From contig CALGXU010000423.1 of the NCBI GenBank assembly GCA_937935205.1, positions 1-8,545 of the forward strand: a DNA stretch of 8,545 bases. The letters are read 5' to 3'. Shown here one piece after another: positions 5,556 through 8,545 of the stretch. Origin of the DNA: an uncultured Rothia sp. (GTDB lineage Bacteria > Actinomycetota > Actinomycetes > Actinomycetales > Micrococcaceae). The position numbers were made by a program, and so were the translations under genes. The stretch's first letter is position 1. Each line of letters begins with the position of its first letter. The notes under the pieces are model-generated. The model searched no databases, was not told the DNA's origin, and saw only the letters and a list, made by a program, of their open reading frames with translations.

Positions 5556-5635
5556 CATCATATCAACATCATCGCAGGATCATAACAACATCATGACAGA
5601 AATTGTTATGATGTTGTTATGACGTTGCTATGACG
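5556..5635. repeat. Operator-like repeat block B (seven 11-bp units in two head-to-head runs)
   Basis: Four inverted 11-bp units lie end to end at 5556-5566, 5567-5577, 5578-5588 and 5589-5599. After a 3-nt centre come three direct units at 5603-5613, 5614-5624 and 5625-5635. Against TTGTTATGATG or its C variant they match at 8 to 11 of 11 positions. A perfect 15-bp inverted repeat (5580-5594 with 5608-5622) is part of this. The block ends 30 bp before the start codon of the AlbA_2 gene and covers its likely promoter, as expected for autoregulation. Confidence 0.75.
5593..5620 (+). promoter_or_regulatory. Possible promoter of the AlbA_2-domain regulator gene
   Basis: ATGACA (5593-5598, 5 of 6 to TTGACA) and TGTTAT (5615-5620, 4 of 6 to TATAAT) are spaced by 16 bp, giving a start near 5627. 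Both boxes lie inside repeat block B, so any protein bound there would compete with RNA polymerase. This is a weak consensus match. Confidence 0.35.
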
Positions 5636-5665
5636 TTCACCAAGAAGTAGCCAACGGGAGCATGC

Positions 5666-7282
5666 ATGGAAACCAACACCGCCGAACTCATCGAAAACCT
5701 ACGCCGCAGTCAGGCTGAAAACGGACAGGTAGAAGTCAAAGCTGCAGCTGGCGGATTCCCCAAATCCGTTCTTGAAACCGTTAGCGCCTTCGCCAACGGC
5801 GACGGTGGCACCATTCTTCTCGGCCTCACCGACCCGGCAGAAGGTCTACAGTCGATTGAAGGTTTCAACGCGCAGGCAGTCCATGACGCATCCGTTGAGG
5901 CAATCCGTTCCAAGATCACGCCTCGACCCCCGGTAGACATTCACATTGAGGCGGTAGATATTGAGGCGGCAGAGGGCCAGCACCGTATCGTGCGCATCGA
6001 TGTTCTCCCCGGCGACCCGACGCAGAAGCCCTACTACATCGAAACCCACGGCATGTATAACGGCTCCTACCAGCGTGTTGGTGAGGCCGATATTCGCCTG
6101 ACTAAGTACGAGATTGACCGCCTCCTAGAGAACCGCAGTCAGCCCCGCTACGACGAGGAGCTGATTAGTGAGGCAAGCTTCAAAGACCTCTCCCCCACCC
6201 TTGTGAGCGCCTATGTTGCTCGCCTGCGCGAGGAGCAGCCTCGTGTTTTTGCGGCGCTTTCTGACCGTGAGGTTCTTCTGCAGGCACGCATTCTACGCAT
6301 CGATTCTGAGAGCCGAGAAGTGCCCACTCTTGGAGCGCTTCTCGCCATGGGTTCATACCCGCAGGCGTTCTTCCCGCAGCTGATGATGAGCGTTGTTGTT
6401 CTTCCCGGTGAAGAGCTTGGTGAGGTCACTGAGGATGGTCGACGTTTCCTGGACAATCACAGCTGTACCGGTCCTATCCCCTCCATGTTGGATGAGGCTA
6501 TGGGCGTTTTGGTTCGCAATATGCGCAAAACGTCCACGATGGAGGGCCTCAACAGTAGCGGTATCGGGCGGGTTGAGCGTTACGAGTATCCGCTGGAGGC
6601 TATCCGCGAGCTCCTGGTCAACGCTCTCATGCACCGCGACTACTCGCCCGGGGCGCGCGGCTCGCAGGTGCAGGTTGAGCTCTACACTAACCGCCTGGTG
6701 GTGCGTAGCCCGGGTGGTATTTACGGTGCTGTGACTATCCGAGATTTCGGTCAGCCCGGTGTGTCTTCAACCCGCAATAGCTACTTGGCGAGCATTCTGA
6801 CTGACCTGCCCGACCCGGGGACGGGGCGTTTGATTGCAGAGAATAGGGCTTCCGGTATTCCTACGGTTCTGCGCGCGCTGAAGGATGCGGGTCTGCCCGC
6901 TCCCCAGTTTGCTGACCGTCTACTCTATGTGCAGGTCACTCTGATGCAGCCTGCGCAGGGTGTGTCTTCTACAGAACAGAAGACCGCGCACGAGGATAAG
7001 ACTCAGCCAGCGACCCGGCCCGGAGGCAAACGTTCAGCCGACACCGCCGAACCGGAGGGGGCCGACGCGTCGCTTGAGGGCCTCAGTGAACGCCAGGCCG
7101 GCATTGTGCGCGGTCTGCGTGCACAGGGCGAGGCGGTTTCCGCGGCGTTTATCCAGGAGCATTGGGGTCGGGGTGCTTCACGTACTTCCATTACGAATGA
7201 CCTGCGCAGTCTTGTGGATGCGAAGCTGATTGTCCCGACGGCTCCGGCGCGTAGTAAGAACCGTAAGTATCGCGCTGCTTAG
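5666..7282 (+). CDS. AlbA_2/Schlafen-type predicted transcriptional regulator with GHKL-like region (COG2865-like)
   Basis: The protein has 538 residues and no signal peptide or membrane segment. The N-terminal AlbA_2 domain (about 10-155) shows EVKAA (23-27), SAFANGDGGTILLGL (40-54) and a YQRVGEADIRLTKYEIDRLL segment (135-154). The middle (about 200-425) resembles the HATPase_c_4 region of this family: AIRELLVNALMHRDYS (312-327) is like the ATPase N-box, and VRSPGG (346-351) and ENRASGIPTVLRAL (392-405) follow. Residues 430-468 form a polar, probably disordered linker, and 470-538 look like a winged-helix DNA-binding domain. Relatives are annotated as putative regulators or ATP-binding proteins, mostly without proven function. 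GGGAG lies 5 nt before this ATG. An ATG at 5662 is out of frame. The repeat block ending 30 bp upstream suggests autoregulation. A role in phage or stress response is possible but not shown. Confidence 0.85.
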   Translation: METNTAELIENLRRSQAENGQVEVKAAAGGFPKSVLETVSAFANGDGGTILLGLTDPAEGLQSIEGFNAQAVHDASVEAIRSKITPRPPVDIHIEAVDIEAAEGQHRIVRIDVLPGDPTQKPYYIETHGMYNGSYQRVGEADIRLTKYEIDRLLENRSQPRYDEELISEASFKDLSPTLVSAYVARLREEQPRVFAALSDREVLLQARILRIDSESREVPTLGALLAMGSYPQAFFPQLMMSVVVLPGEELGEVTEDGRRFLDNHSCTGPIPSMLDEAMGVLVRNMRKTSTMEGLNSSGIGRVERYEYPLEAIRELLVNALMHRDYSPGARGSQVQVELYTNRLVVRSPGGIYGAVTIRDFGQPGVSSTRNSYLASILTDLPDPGTGRLIAENRASGIPTVLRALKDAGLPAPQFADRLLYVQVTLMQPAQGVSSTEQKTAHEDKTQPATRPGGKRSADTAEPEGADASLEGLSERQAGIVRGLRAQGEAVSAAFIQEHWGRGASRTSITNDLRSLVDAKLIVPTAPARSKNRKYRAA

Positions 7283-7308
7283 AAGTGCCCGAATAAAAGG
7301 TACATAAA

Positions 7309-7350
7309 AGGGGAGGGAAATAGAGCAGATATTCTCTATTCCCCTCCCTT
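7309..7350. terminator. Hairpin terminator between convergent genes, probably bidirectional
   Basis: Arms 7309-7325 and 7334-7350 (17 nt each, one mismatch and one wobble, 8-nt loop) lie 26 nt past the stop of the plus-strand regulator and 35 nt past the stop of the minus-strand DUF1963 gene. On the minus strand the stem runs straight into a TTTT stretch, so it looks like an intrinsic terminator for that gene. On the plus strand there is no T-run. Confidence 0.7.
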
Positions 7351-7385
7351 GTGGCTATTCAGCCAAGACCCTGTTTAGCCAAGGT

Positions 7386-8306
7386 TTAGCCGCAGGACCA
7401 TTCAAAGACGACCTGCGAGAAATCGCGGGCGGCAAGCGCCTCCGGAGTAATCAGCCAGTTCGCCGAACCGGCATCACCCCACATGATCTCAATTTCCTCG
7501 TCTTCGTTCTCCTCATTCTCCGATTCAGAGACGATAGTCAGCAGGTTCACCGTGTGGCCGCGCAGCTCCTTGAACTCGTCACGCGGGTCATTCTGCACGA
7601 AGAACGGGTATCCGCCCACGTGGGAGTACTCTTCCTCCGATTCGAAGGGCTCCGTCAGCTCGTAGAGGGCTTCGCGGCGTGCCTGGTTCTTGTACGGGTT
7701 CTCGTGTGCTTCGGGCAGCAACTCATCCGGGTAGGTTTCATCCCACTTCGCACCAAAAACATCGTAGTAGTCGTAGCCGGAGGCGGTCACCCCCTGCTCA
7801 CGCACCTCGAAGGTCATGCCGTACTCAAGCTCAAGCGGGCCGCTCTCACAGTCGAAACCGCCAATAGGCCAGCCGCCCTCGTCCCAGTCCACGTTGGGGA
7901 AGGGAGCATCCGGGTTCGGCTCACCCAGAGTCTCGTAGTAGATAACACGGAAGTTCTTCTGCGAGGTCGGGTTCTCATAATCAAAACCCCACAAGCATTC
8001 TTCGTCGTTCGGGTCGAGCCAGAACTGCAGCAGACCGGTGGCGGGGTAGAAATCGTTCTCGGGCAGGTCGGCACAGTTGATCTGCGCAATCATGCCCAGC
8101 GGCTCACCCTTCTCATTGGTCGGCGCAGATTCGCCGGCGGGCAGGTAGGGGCGGCCACCAAACTTGGAGGCGGTCTGCGGCAAGGGCTCGGCGGGAACAA
8201 AGGGCTTCAGCGCGATAGCCTTCTTGCGGGCGCCCTCCTGGTTGAGCAGGTCGATAACGTGCTTCGCCTGCTTCTCGATGTCCTTGAACGGCTTGTTGTC
8301 GAGCAT
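7386..8306 (-). CDS. DUF1963/YwqG family protein
   Basis: This 306-residue acidic cytosolic protein shows family features: SKFGGRPYLP (47-56), GMIAQINCADLP (71-82), GLLQFWLDP (91-99), HVGGYPFFVQNDPR (229-242) and a C-terminal GDAGSANWLITPEAL (277-291). The family is widespread in bacteria and its biochemical role is unknown. An uninterrupted acidic run (about 259-273) lies between two core strands. The ATG at 8306 has GAGGAG (8315-8320) 8 nt upstream. A paralog ends 52 bp upstream on the same strand, so the two are probably co-transcribed, and a hairpin at 7309-7350 ends the unit. Tandem copies are the main contextual clue; no enzyme partner is visible nearby. Confidence 0.85.
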   Translation of the reverse strand: MLDNKPFKDIEKQAKHVIDLLNQEGARKKAIALKPFVPAEPLPQTASKFGGRPYLPAGESAPTNEKGEPLGMIAQINCADLPENDFYPATGLLQFWLDPNDEECLWGFDYENPTSQKNFRVIYYETLGEPNPDAPFPNVDWDEGGWPIGGFDCESGPLELEYGMTFEVREQGVTASGYDYYDVFGAKWDETYPDELLPEAHENPYKNQARREALYELTEPFESEEEYSHVGGYPFFVQNDPRDEFKELRGHTVNLLTIVSESENEENEDEEIEIMWGDAGSANWLITPEALAARDFSQVVFEWSCG

Positions 8307-8324
8307 CTTAGAATCTCCTCATTG

Positions 8325-8352
8325 ATGATGTGCAAGTAATGATGTGAAAGTA
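8325..8352. repeat. Tandem 14-bp direct repeat between the DUF1963 paralogs
   Basis: ATGATGTGCAAGTA (8325-8338) is followed immediately by ATGATGTGAAAGTA (8339-8352), identical at 13 of 14 positions. It fills most of the 52-bp spacer between the two paralogous genes and stops just before the SD of the downstream one. It may be a slippage duplication or a small regulatory element. Confidence 0.6.
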
Positions 8353-8358
8353 CGGTGC

Positions 8359-8545
8359 CTAGCCGCAAGCCCACTCAAAGACGACCTGCGAGAAGTCGCG
8401 GGTGGCAAGCGCCTCCGGGGTAATCAGCCAGTTCGCCGCACCGGCATCACCCCACATCACGTACACGCCCTCCTCAGCGTCCTCACCCCACTCCGACTCG
8501 ATGGTCAGCAGGTTCACGGTGTGGCCGCGCAGCTCCTCGAACTCG
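8359..8545 (-). CDS. DUF1963/YwqG family protein, C-terminal part of a second paralog (partial)
   Basis: The last 61 residues and the stop codon are present; the gene continues beyond the right edge. The translation aligns without interruption to the C-terminus of the neighbouring 306-residue protein, sharing ELRGHTVNLLTI, MWGDAG, ANWLITPEALA and RDFSQVVFEW. Over the final 97 nt before the stop (8361-8457 against 7388-7484) I count 7 mismatches, about 93% identity. Just inside that, the acidic stretch differs: this copy has ESEWGEDAEEGVYV (14 residues) where the neighbour has a 16-residue, more acidic segment. This points to a tandem duplication or later gene conversion. It lies upstream of its paralog in the same probable operon. 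Confidence 0.85.
   Translation of the reverse strand, partial: EFEELRGHTVNLLTIESEWGEDAEEGVYVMWGDAGAANWLITPEALATRDFSQVVFEWACG

Noticed and set aside
5409..5635. The repeat region considered as a CRISPR array or plasmid-type iteron origin
   Set aside because: The units are only 11 bp, abut without unique spacers, and occur in both orientations. No Cas, replication initiator or partition gene is nearby. An operator fits better.

Overview
The window looks like chromosomal DNA of an actinobacterium. GC is about 60% by eye, codons mostly end in G or C, Shine-Dalgarno (SD) sites are strong, and a short lipoprotein signal with a twin-arginine-like start is present. The gene content (a MetY-type enzyme with a CoA-binding partner, plus DUF1963/YwqG paralogs) would fit Micrococcaceae such as Rothia. 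That genus guess is inference, not something the sequence proves.

Positions 1-5289 are all read on the minus strand and centre on sulfur amino acid metabolism. In transcription order they hold metY (O-acetylhomoserine sulfhydrylase, 5289-3829), a small CoA-binding protein coupled to it through a TAATG overlap (3829-3323), a strong hairpin terminator region, a cystathionine gamma-synthase/lyase-like enzyme (2830-1679), a paralog of it (1367-207), and the first 36 codons of a lipoprotein (108-1). All three enzymes belong to the PLP-dependent Cys/Met metabolism family and keep its catalytic lysine. The last two sit behind leaders of 492 and 311 bp. These leaders hold repeated operator-like motifs and, in one case, a DtxR/IdeR-type iron box, so each is probably transcribed and regulated separately.

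Positions 5290-5665 form a divergent intergenic region between metY and a plus-strand gene. It contains two symmetric blocks of a repeated 11-bp unit, consensus TTGYTATGAYG. Each block has inverted units on the left, a 3-bp centre and direct units on the right, and the two centres lie 154 bp apart. This is the most unusual structure in the window and looks like a multi-site operator.

Positions 5666-7282 (plus) encode a 538-residue AlbA_2/Schlafen-type predicted regulator (COG2865-like) with a GHKL-like middle region and a C-terminal winged helix. It is the obvious candidate to bind the repeat blocks. A hairpin terminator at 7309-7350 separates it from a convergent minus-strand pair of tandem DUF1963/YwqG paralogs: one complete (8306-7386) and one entering from the right edge (8545-8359). 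Their 3' ends are about 93% identical.

No RNA gene, insertion sequence, CRISPR array or prophage gene was seen. No clearly novel multi-gene system is visible. The best candidate for something undescribed is the regulator together with its phased repeat array.
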